64,000 bases of DNA. It comes from Solanum dulcamara. Lineage: Eukaryota > Streptophyta > Magnoliopsida > Solanales > Solanaceae. Location of the stretch: positions 30,110,097 to 30,174,096 of the forward strand of contig NC_077242.1 of NCBI RefSeq assembly GCF_947179165.1, read 5' to 3'. Of this stretch, positions 54,518-64,000 are shown in pieces (position 1 is the first letter of the stretch; each line of letters starts with the position of its first letter). The notes under the pieces are model-generated. The model searched no databases. It saw nothing but the letters and a program-made list of their open reading frames with translations, and had not been told where the DNA came from. A program made the translations under genes and the position numbers.

Positions 54518-56289
54518 TGATGTGTCACCAAACTACGACATTTATGATGCTTAAAACAAGGAGTTATTGTAAGTTCTGAAGTGAGTTTTGTTTGTTTGAT
54601 ATGCATTTTTGTTCACTTTTCAAGGAAATAAAAGTGATCTTTGGTTGATGGTATTTGACATGGTTAATGTGAAAATTTGATTGACTTGAAGGATGTTGGG
54701 TTAATCTCAAAAGGAAAGAAAAATATGCAAGAAGTTCTAGGTTTACTTGAGGTTGGTAAGGTTTCGCGATAACTTGAAAGAAGAACTCAAAAAATGAACT
54801 TCACTAGGACTTGAAGGTCCTTGGAATAGATGTTGGGAAAATAAATCATTATGTTGTGACCAAGTATGCCTACCAAGACATCCATCACAGGCCGTGGTAG
54901 GCAGTACTGGCTGTGAAAAGTACCCCTCAAGTCTTGAAGATGACTTCCCAAGAAGGCTGCCAAGAAATTGGCTAAGGCTTACACCAAGGAAGCCTCACCA
55001 CGAGCCGTGGTAGGCACCTTGGTGTTGTGTCTATCCATACAAATGCCAAGGAAATAAGTGATATGTAAAAGGCAACCACCAAGAGCCAAGTCAAGAAGCA
55101 ACATGGCCAAAGCAACCACCTAGGGCCGCACCACGCATTGTGTTCCTCACCACTGGCCGTGGTGGAATTTCCAGCCACAAAAGGCCAACTCAATGACCAA
55201 TTAAGGCCACCACGAGCCTTGGTATCCACCACTGGCTGTGGTGGCTCTCATCCAGTGCCATCCGAGTCCTAAACCAAGTTGGTTTCCTAGATCATTTAGG
55301 ATTACTTTTAGGTTTCTATAAACACCCTCTTGTGTTATATTTTAAGGATACGATTTTAGACATTGTTTACACGTTTTTCCTACTTTTTAGAGGCTGAATT
55401 ACATGACCTAAACTCCATTGTTGAAGGATGTTTCATCAACCACATGAACTTGGACAGATTTGGGAGAAAGAGCACATAACTCAGATTCTTTGAGTTCTAG
55501 TTTTGTGATTTGAATCTAAGACTTCTTATTCAATTGTGAGTTTGATTCATTGTTATTTGTAAGACTTCTAATACATGATCTTTTCATCATTAATTGAGAT
55601 ATTCATCGTAATTATGCAAGGCTAATCTCATAACTAGGGTTGTGGGAACCATGATGACTTAACTAGAATAGACAAACATAGGATTGATATTTGTGAATTG
55701 CTTTTGTATGTATTGTGATTTCTTTATTCAAAAGTCTTTCTTAGTGAGTGCATGCATTAATAACTTTCACCTATTCTTCGCTTTCCCAATTGGGAGGTAG
55801 ATATTAGGAAAAAATATCACAATAGAAATTCGAAGAGTCTGACTTCGAAAGAAGGGATAAACTTCAGCTAAGTTACTTGAGACCGGGAAGAGATAGTACT
55901 CTGGGATCTAGAGAAAAGGTTAGTAAAGTATATATTCTGAGACCGTAAGGATATGAACGAGATACTTCTAAATTGGACTGGGAGGTGAATTAGATGTTAC
56001 CTAATTCGCTAGATTTTGCATGCAATACATAGAATAATATCATGAATCCGATTAGCCTATTCACTTGTAAGTCATGGCGAACACAATCCTAGTCTAGTCT
56101 TCGTAGAGTTTACAACTTCAATCTCGTTTATTTGTCACCGCATTATTATTTTGTTTCTAAAAAACAACCATACCTGCCATTTTAACTTTATGCATCTTTA
56201 ATTTTGGGAAGTAGTAATTACAATTAAATAGTGATAGCAAATAGAACATATTTCAACCTATTACCTATGGGTTAGACCCAAGCTCTTAG
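54518..56289 (+). repeat. 3' LTR of the Athila/Tat-like element
   Basis: Starts TGATGTGTCACC after the polypurine tract. The exact end is unclear. The block before 56290 (GGGTTAGACCCAAGCTCTTAG) may be LTR or flank, because a minus-strand LTR interrupts here. It contains five CACCAC-GCCGTGGTGG near-palindromes (54880-55250). No coding sequence. Confidence 0.75.
54880..55250 (+). repeat. Five near-palindromes of type CACCACNNGCCGTGGTGG
   Basis: Copies at about 54884-54900, 54996-55012, 55148-55165, 55207-55222 and 55227-55245. The best is CACCACTGGCCGTGGTGG. A further diverged copy in the 5' LTR fragment is at about 50770. The spacing is irregular. Confidence 0.7.
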
Positions 56290-59200
56290 TGTCATGACCC
56301 AACCCCGTAGGCCGTTACTAAGGTCTGACCTGCACCCCCATATACATAACTATCCAATATAAGAACTATACATAAGAACCCCTAGTGGATGATAATATTT
56401 TCATATACATGTAGCCTCTTTCATTTACATCATATCATAAAAGGGTACGCAAGCCGACAAGGCCTCCATGACATAATAACATTTACCTCACGTCATATAG
56501 GCATATTGAAAAAACTTATAAACAACCTACAAACATATATCTACAGACCTCTAAAAATAGTAATGCTAACATATGGCGGAAAAGGGCCCCCGCCGTACCC
56601 TTGAACAAACAAATATATATGTAGGAGGACCAGTACCCAAAGAGTTAGGCTCCAGCACAACAGAGCATTTCCAACATAGCTGAGGGGAAATCCTAGGTTG
56701 GCGGATGAAACACAGCCCCCCGAGAAAAGAGAGGTCAATACGATATATGTACTGAGTATATAAAGCATAACACATCATAACTGCGACAACAGCTGAAATA
56801 GAGATGCAAGAAATAAGTATAATAGTTAGCAAATCACTATACCTATATGTTATAAAATGAGGGTATGTATATCATCTTCCCATACCGTACCCGGACCGCT
56901 GTGGGACTCGGTGTTATCATATCACCGCATACGGCATCATACCATCGTATATGGCATCATCTCATATATTACAAATACATCATTATGTTTTCACATGCAT
57001 GCCTATCTATCATATCAGGCCCTTTAGTGAGGGACTCTATGATAGAGTAGTGTACATAACATACTACACCCGGCCTATTATGTGACTCAGTATCATAATC
57101 GTATTATCATATACCATACCTGTCCCATTATAGGACTCAATGTCATAGTCACATAGTAAAATATGCCAAGGAATATACGGTTCGATCCATATTTTTATCA
57201 TATCATTGTATATATATATCCGGCCTGGGACTCGATGAATATCATCATTACATATGGCGCCATCGTATGCTTCACTTCATCATATATGGCATTTCATCAT
57301 TGTATACTTCATATATATATCCAGCTCGAGACTCGGTGAAGGAGTAGTAAAGATGTGCATGATAACATTCACGGCCCCTCTATAGGACTTATAGGAAGAT
57401 GGGTTACAGTGTGCATGAGTAGAGTAGTGAGAAACCATATGCAACTTAAATCATCATCCAAGACTCAATGCAATAGTCAAGTAAACCATCACTTGAAGAC
57501 CAGAGTAGTAATCATCTTGAGTACCTTTTAAACATCGTTAGGGATCATGTCAACTGGAGTCTCAAGAACTGTAGACGTGTATCGAGGCAAAGCTAAATAG
57601 CTTATGGAATTAGAGACATTTGTCATCGTAGAGACCTTAGGAATAGGAGCTTATTCATTCAATTATTGTTCATCAAATACGACACTCGAGGGTCGTAGTT
57701 CAACTACTTTGAGAACTTCAACATTTAGAAGTGAATAATGGTCACAAGTTATACTCGGAGCTCATAAATGGAATTATCCTCAAGTCATATTTCACATTTC
57801 ATAATATTTAAAGGTATGTAAGGATCATGCATCATGTTAAAGACTAGTGAATGGAATTACCCCAATGCTCATAGTATTCATCACTTACATCTAAGACATG
57901 CCAAAAGAAGAGAAGGATTGCTCTACATACTTGTTATGGGTTAATCGCATCCCGGCTTGCTTCGTTACTCCTTTAAACTATTTAACACAAAATTAATTCT
58001 AAGGTTAGTGACCTTAGACTTTCAATCTTGTAATTCTACCAACAATTACCCATAGGAACTAATTCCTTATCAATTTCCTTCGACTAGTCCATTAGTAGTT
58101 CCGAAGTTAGCGGAAATCGAGCAGCATCTCTCCTATAACTTGCCATATAAAAACTTCCGTTTTAATCTCCAAACCTTAGCAGAGACATTAAAAATAAAAC
58201 CAAAAGCTATACAACATTGAATTACTACAATACGATGCAATACAAGTTCCCAACGACTCGCCCAAAATCATGATACCAAAATAAGGTTTTTAGTCTTTAT
58301 TTTGTAAAACTTTGACCACACGTAATGGAGGGTTAGGTAGATGAAACCATAAACACCCACACCTCTTTTAACTTACGTTCCATCCCTGCAACACGTCATC
58401 AAATCATCTCCAAAGACAACACCACAATCCTAACGATACTATGCAAATTTAACAACTTTAACTTGACTAGAACGACTTTGCTTTCATTTGTCCACGACGT
58501 CCAGCCTACTTATGCAACTTTTCCTAATTCCAATCTTTATTTAACACAAGTAATATACTCCATAAAAATATTATTAACTTCAACTCGAAAGGGGGAACCT
58601 TACCTTGCCGAAACTTGCCTCGGAAGCTCTTTAACGTGGCTGAAATTATGGTGGCTGCTTGTTATCCTTTTGGTGCTACCCCAAACAGAAAATTTATGTC
58701 ATGAAAAAATTCCCCTAGAAGAGGGAGACCTTAAATAATTAATTCACAAAATGAAGTTGAATGACTTACCACTTTCTCTCCTTTGCTGACGCTACTCTCT
58801 CTCTAGTTCTAGGGTTTTTTTTATTTCTTTGTTTTATGACTTCAGTGAAAGATGAACTGAACCTTAGTCATCAAAACATACTTATATACACATCCTTAGG
58901 AGGTAACATGTTTCAACCCCTAAGGGTGACATGTTTCTAGCTCCCATTGGGCCACCGAATCTATGCATAGCCTCCAAGGCTACCACATGGCGGGGTGTGG
59001 CCCACCCCCAAGAAGGTGGGTCACCTACTTGGCCCTAAGTAGGTGCATCACTTGCTGCCATGTGTCACTCTCTCATTCTTCCACGTGTCATCTTCTTAGG
59101 CCTCCATGTGTCGTCTTTTTTTCCGTAGGTTCGTAATCTCATCTTACTTTAAGAACCTATGTAATCCTTGCTACGTAAGCTCGGTGTGTACTCAAGTAAC

Positions 59201-59407
59201 TTAGGTATTTAAGACATCCAAGTTGCTAGCTTATGCAAGTAGGTTGAGTACCAAGACTCCTTATTTGCCACCAACTCCTTCCAAAGTCTTCTAGACATAT
59301 TTCCAATCGTCACTACTCACATAGAACTTCATAGATAACCTGCATCACATGGAAATTATTTTAAAAAATATATATATGCTCAATGTACAAAGGTGCAAGG
59401 TATAACA
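56290..59407 (-). repeat. 3' LTR of the minus-strand element
   Basis: 3118 bp. On the minus strand it starts TGTTATACCTTGCACC (59407) and ends CGGGGTTGGGTCATGACA (56290). It is preceded by a purine tract (minus strand AAAGGGGGAGGA, about 59409-59420). TATA at 58881-58890 (minus strand TGTATATAAG), with ACATGTTTC and CCCCTAAGG words upstream. It is a diverged member of the LARD/solo LTR family. The left flank CTTAG (56285-56289) is the likely TSD; its partner lies outside the window. Confidence 0.85.
57060..57165 (-). repeat. About 50-bp tandem repeats in the LTR (two copies)
   Basis: The unit contains CCGGCCTATTATG-GACTC followed by ATCATAATCGTATTATCAT. Copies start near 57067 and 57117. The matching place in the right-hand LTR has three (see 63740-63885). 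More distant relatives of the phrase continue on both sides (56885-57350). Confidence 0.7.
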
Positions 59408-59990
59408 TCCTCCCCCTTTGGAACATTCATCCTCTAATGTTAATCCTCGTAAGGTCCAAAAAGGATTTCAGGAATTCTCTGTAATAGTTGCCATGTACAA
59501 GCCTTTCTCCATAGCTTATTGAACCATGTCTAGGCCTATTTGTCATGTTTTACCAATATCCAACCAACCAATGGGCGACCTGTATTTTCTGTCATTCAAA
59601 GCCTTGTACAGGGCTATCTAGATACTAGAATGATAGTTATTATCATAGGTAATCTCGACAAGTAGTAGGCAATTATCCTAGCTACCTTTGAAGTCAACCA
59701 TATAGGACCACAATATATCATCTATTATTTATCTAGCAAGCTTAGTCTGTCCATCGGCCTGAGGGTAATATGGGTTACAAAGACCTATTTGTCTTCCCAA
59801 TCTCCTCGTGGACTGATATTCAGTAGTTAACTATAACTTGGGCTCCTTCGTCTAAGACAATAGATATGGGAACTCCACACAGCCTCACTACCCTCTTGAC
59901 CTATAACTTCACACAGTCTCGATTGAACATGTAGTCCTTGATTGAAAGAACATGGGCTGATGTTAGTAATCGACAGATAATATTTCTTAT
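59408..59990 (-). pseudogene. Integrase core fragment 1, minus-strand element
   Basis: After the purine tract, the minus strand holds integrase text in broken frames: GVPISIVLDEGAQ (about 59830-59870), then YDNNYHSSIQIALYKAL and RKYRSPIGWLDIGKT (about 59540-59650). It is the second half of a gypsy integrase core, ending about 60 codons before the LTR. It does not align end to end with the 60100-60600 fragment and repeats part of it. Confidence 0.6.
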
Positions 59991-60089
59991 AAAACCATCC
60001 ATCCATGGAGGGCAAAATGAGTCTTATAACCAAGGTCATATTGTGATATCGTCGACCTTGTGTATTACTTCTTGCCTTCTTTAGAGGAT

Positions 60090-60620
60090 ATCAACTGGTA
60101 CCCCTACCCTTTTGGTTTTGCTTTTTTCCCCTCAAAGTTGGCTACTGAGTGGTGTTGAAGTTCCCTCACACAACGACCTTCATAGCTGCTCTGTGTTTTG
60201 TCTATCATTAACTGGTATGATGTTGAAGGTCTTTGGGATACAAGTGTACCATCTGTTAGTAACCAGCTACTCTTGTAGTCAGTAATGCAGGACCGCAATA
60301 AACCTTCTAGCATTTGGATAGTACGCTCAGCCTGTTCAGTAGTCTGGGATGGAATATTGTACCCAGATTCACCTATGTTCCCAATCCCTCCTGGAATAAC
60401 CTCCAGAAGTTAGCCGTAAATTGAACTTTCCTGTCTAAGATAACAGATGTGGGAACTCCATGAAGGCTTACTATTTCCTCATCATATAACCTTTCATAAT
60501 CCTCAGCTAAATATGTCTTCCTAACTGGAAGAAAATGGGTTGATTTTGTCAGCCTATCTACCATAACCCATATGAACTCATACTTCCGCAGCATGCGAGG
60601 TCAGCCTGTACTATAATCCA
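60090..60620 (-). pseudogene. Integrase core fragment 2, minus-strand element
   Basis: Frame 60373-60594 has IWVMVDRLTKSTHFLPVRKT, YDEEIVSLHGVPTSVILDRK and FTANFWRLFQEGLGT, the first half of the core with the second catalytic Asp kept. It continues out of frame to QAERTIQMLEGLLRSCITDY (third catalytic Glu kept, about 60270-60330). After SSW the coding text ends and unrelated sequence follows. Confidence 0.8.
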
Positions 60621-62911
60621 TATTAACTGCTTTTCATTTCCAAATCAGGATTTCCATCCCCTGTAATAGGCTATCAAGCTTCTAATGCTCCATTTTGTTT
60701 AAGCTATCGCACAATTTCTCTTAATTCAACTTGTAACACTCTAGGCATGTCCTATTGCACTCTTACTTAGATATTCCTTCTAGTTCTCTTACCACCCATC
60801 ACATTGCAATCATATTGCTATTACCAACTTCTTTTTATCGAGTAACCACTCGGTCTCATTCTTAGCATACCAATATTTGTAGGTTGCATACTGTTCTTGA
60901 ACCATTTGTAGAAAGTGCGTGCAATTCTAGTCATAGTCTTTCCTGCTTTTGGCTTACTCTACTCTATATGTGTCATTGTACTAACACGTACTTGCAGTCT
61001 CTTTTGGGTCACACTTGTTTTTCTGGCTTTGCGTACCCCTAACGTTCTCTCATATTCGATCATAGGAGAGATTTCTTATCCTTCCTCTTTTTGCTACTTG
61101 TACATCACAATATTAGTAGTTAGTAACTCAGTTGCCAACATCTTGACCTTTAGTCAAGTATAGCCTTGTTATCCCTTATAATATCTTTAAGTTACCCATT
61201 ATCATTCCTTTGTCGTATATATCCTATTTTATATGTGCCCATCATTTGACATCATACTATTCAAGGTCCTTCCCAATAATCCTCCGTACTGTCTCAGATA
61301 TCATCTTGGCTTTTATCCATCTATTGCTGGCTTTTAGATCTTGCAAGCTCGTTCCAGCATGGGATCTCACTTCAAGACTGAGTGTTTGCATTAATATGTT
61401 GTAGTGTCGGTTGATTTCATCTAACGCTTGTATTTTGTCTTATCCACTTCCCTCCCTTTAGGGTGTACCCATGTATGAAACCTTAATACAATCATGAGGT
61501 GCTTATAATCCTCAATAAATAGTACCAAATCTAGTCTGAAAACTGGTACTCGAGTAATATCCTTAATGTAGCAGTGCATTCAAAGCCACATTCCATTCAT
61601 CCCAATCAGTAATTAGCCGTTCTCATAAGCGTTTCAAATTCTCCACTCGGAAGCACTTACACTTTAATGATCCATATCTCAAGCTTTGTTATAATACTAG
61701 CCTTATTCCAGTGGATACACATCAGTTGTTTTGTAAATCTACATCCCCTATCCACTAAGGATCTTACTATTTTCCACGGTGGGGTCACATATACACCATA
61801 CTTCTTTATGCCTCATGAGCTTTCATCCTTTTCGTGTACCCGATGTTATCTTCTAATATCACTCAGAATTATAGAAACTTGGTTTTAATATTGGTCTTGT
61901 CTTATTACCTTTTCATCGTATTGTACCTTTAGTTCATAATTATCTATTTCCCTTTGTAACCAATACTCACACTTAAGTAATTACGTCTATCTTGAGTTCT
62001 TTCTTCTGTAGTCCTTTCATTTCTTATTTTCAAAACATCTTCTGTTTACCTCCTATTTGTTCTTAGCATACCAGTCATTTCTGGCATTCATCTTATCTGT
62101 TTTCTCACATTTACTTTCGTTACCACTTGACCTTTTATTCTGATCCTTCCCTATAAATCTATGTAAGTCTTTCTTATTCATTCTCTAAATCATTTCTTAG
62201 TCTCACTAATCATTTCCAGATTTTTTTCCATACTAGTATTGACCTCCTCATTACCATTACTATCACTTCAGTAATTAACTTATTCCTTGAGGTCAGCCAT
62301 ACTCGTACTCTAGTCAAATCCCCTTCTTATGATGGGCAAGGCATACTACAACCTTGTATGTCATTCTCCTTTTATTTCTAGGAAAATTTGGGCAGAGTTT
62401 CCTCTGTATTTCTTGTTATCTCAAACCTGCACGCAGAGAATGCCAACAATGCCTCACAGGGCCAACATATATATTCATATCATATCATATCGCAGCCACA
62501 CAGGGCTTCCAATATCAATAATAGTATAAAATGGTGGACTTATCTCGTATGTCCACTCAAACTGCACCTATTACACTTTCCTGTCTACTTTTCCTTTCAC
62601 CTTTCAACTTTACATATAAATAGTATTTCCATACCTTACCTGACATATCTCCTACGTGCCTTTGCTTACCTGTGTGCTCTATAACTTCTAATATCATCAG
62701 TTACTTTCTTCTATCGATGCTGTCTTTCTATTGAAATCACAGGTTAGTATAATGAATTTCATTCCCTATGACTCAGCTCTATCGTACGATCTTAGATATG
62801 AAACAAAGTAACATCCTAAATGTCCTGAGCCTCCTATTTATAGATATGGTGCATAACACACTGATAAACAAGACTTTACTAGACATGGTCTGTAGACATT
62901 CTAAGGATGAA
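60621..62911 (-). other. Mostly non-coding body of the minus-strand element, related to the LARD body
   Basis: From about 61359 to 62911 the minus strand matches 34961-36145 of the LARD-like element in order. 60621-61358 has no recognised content beyond AT-rich text. The plus-strand frames 62329-62529 and 62388-62684 mirror the minus-strand frame of the LARD body (ISRKIWAEFPLY, MPHRANIY), but they differ in length and frame, which argues against a conserved protein. Confidence 0.65.
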
Positions 62912-62925
62912 CTGCTCTGATACCA
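62912..62925 (-). other. Primer binding site, minus-strand element
   Basis: Minus strand TGGTATCAGAGCAG, an exact initiator Met-tRNA type site, followed by TTCATCCTTAG. It lies four to five bases inside the LTR end at about 62930. Confidence 0.88.
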
Positions 62926-62929
62926 TTTC

Positions 62930-64000
62930 TATTATGACCCTACCTCATAGACTGTGACTGGGGTCCGACCTAGACCCCGTATACATAACTATCTGATATA
63001 ATAACTATACATAAGAAACCCTAGTGGGTGATACCATTTTCATATACATATAGCCTCTTTCATTTATATGATATCATGAAAGGGCATGCAAGTCGATAAG
63101 GCCTCTATAACATAATAACATTTACCTCACTTCGTATAGGCATATTGAAACAACTTATAAACAACCCACAAACATATATCTATAGAACTTTAAGAATAGT
63201 AACGGTAACATATGGCGGTATAGGTCCCTCGCCGTACCCTTGAACAAATAAATATATATGTAGGAGGACCAGTACCCAAAGAGTTAGGTTCCAGCATAAT
63301 GGAGCATTTCCAACAGAGCTGAGCAGAAATCCTAGGCTGGCAGACTTTCGAAATGAACATTTGTACCTAGGGCATAAAATGCAGCCCCAGAGGAAAGAGG
63401 GGTCAGTATAATATATGTACTAAGTATATAAAGCATAACACATCATAACACATCATAACTATGACAACAACTTAAATAGGGATGCAGAAAACAAGTATAA
63501 CAGTTAGCAAATCACTATACCTGGATGTTATAAAATGAGGGTATATATATCATCCTCCTATACCATACCCGGCCCGCTGTGGAACTCGGTGTTATCATAT
63601 CATCGCATACGGCATCATACCATCATATATGGTATCATCTCATATATTACAAATACATCATTATGTTTTCACATGTATGTCTATCTATTGTATTTGACCC
63701 TTTAGTGAGGGACTTGGTGAAAGATTAGTGTACATAATATATCACACCCGGCCTATTATGGGACTCGGTGCCATTATCATATCATTATATACCGTACCCG
63801 GCCTATTATGGGACTCGGTGTTATAATTGTATCATCATATACTGTACTTGTCCCATTATGGGATTCAATGTCATAATCACATAGTAAAATATGTTGAGAA
63901 ATGTATGGTTCGATCCATATTTTCATCATATCATCGTATATATATATATATATATATGTATATCTGTCCCGAGACTTGTGAATAACATCATCACATACCG
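62930..64000 (-). repeat. 5' LTR of the minus-strand element, partial (runs off the window)
   Basis: Aligns with 56290 onward: the CATATACATATAGCCTCTTT, GGCATATTGAAACAACTTAT and CATATGGCGG blocks are in the same order. The terminal CA is mutated (minus strand ends GGGTCATAATA). The rest of the LTR and the right TSD lie beyond 64000. Confidence 0.88.
63740..63885 (-). repeat. About 50-bp tandem repeats in the LTR (three copies)
   Basis: Units start near 63747, 63797 and 63847, each with CCCGGCCTATTATGGGACTC or a close variant. The matched LTR at 57060 has two. A (TA)n run follows at 63938-63957. Confidence 0.75.

Larger units (their letters stand above)
50395..56289 (+). mobile_element. Athila/Tat-like element, deleted for pol and rearranged
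   Basis: LTR sequence starting TGATGTGTC occurs at 50395 and 54518 in the same orientation, and the two match over about 460 bp. Between them lie an Athila-type gag, no protease, RT or integrase, and a long 3' non-coding region that ends in a purine-rich tract. It was inserted into the gag end of G3. A target duplication cannot be shown because the right end is cut by, or lies beyond, the 56290 element. Confidence 0.75.

Noticed and set aside
56290..64000. Endogenous pararetrovirus
   Set aside because: Integrase scraps, tRNA primer site inside an LTR pair and a polypurine tract show an LTR retrotransposon; no movement protein or coat motifs seen.

Overview
This 64 kb window is plant nuclear DNA made up almost entirely of nested, decayed LTR retrotransposons. 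No convincing host gene, tRNA gene, CRISPR array or bacterial-type operon is visible. The protein remnants are Ty3/gypsy gag, protease, reverse transcriptase (RT), RNase H and integrase (mostly chromovirus-like, Del/Tekay type), one Athila/Tat-like gag, and a scrap of plant LINE RT. All are broken by stops, frameshifts and deletions. The initiator-Met-type primer sites (TGGTATCAGAGC-like), LTRs of 2 to 3 kb, very low gene content and the general LTR style suggest pericentromeric heterochromatin of a large-genome eudicot, probably Solanaceae (pepper, tomato or tobacco type). The genus cannot be fixed from the sequence alone.

Layout. (1) 1-3973 is the gag-to-integrase body of plus-strand element G1. 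Its LTR begins at 3974 and resumes at 25364-26012, followed by a second G1 body start (primer site and gag, 26013-27380). (2) Inside that LTR, at 6025-25358, sits a tandem LTR-body-LTR-body-LTR composite with an imperfect target-site duplication (TSD; CCAGC/CCGGC). Its first body is interrupted in integrase by a 2.9 kb solo LTR (12314-15254, TSD TAATA). (3) The second G1 gag is interrupted at 27381-40279 by a minus-strand solo LTR (TSD GTTGA). This was itself split by a 10 kb non-coding LTR element (29102-39217, TSD CCTTG), whose 5' LTR was split by another inverted solo LTR (31648-34783, TSD TGTGT). (4) 40280-41076 holds the G1 remainder, an LTR tail and a LINE scrap. (5) 41077-50394 is minus-strand gypsy sequence, again arranged body-LTR-body. 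(6) 50395-56289 is an Athila/Tat-like element that lost all of pol. (7) 56290 to the window end is a minus-strand element with 3.1 kb LTRs and a mostly non-coding body that contains two integrase scraps.

The most unusual item is the non-autonomous element at 29102-39217. Its short body (about 1.5 kb) carries, in sense orientation just before the 3' LTR, the first 102 nt or so of a 5S rRNA sequence (36151-36252). The related body at 61359-62929 matches this element up to a few bases before the 5S start and then differs. This suggests that the 5S segment was captured. The other recurrent theme is body-LTR-body or LTR-body-LTR-body-LTR tandem structure, seen three times, which points to repeated unequal recombination between LTRs.

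All boundaries and matches were found by eye. Boundaries given as TG...CA with matching TSDs are reliable to the base. Domain limits inside decayed bodies are approximate.
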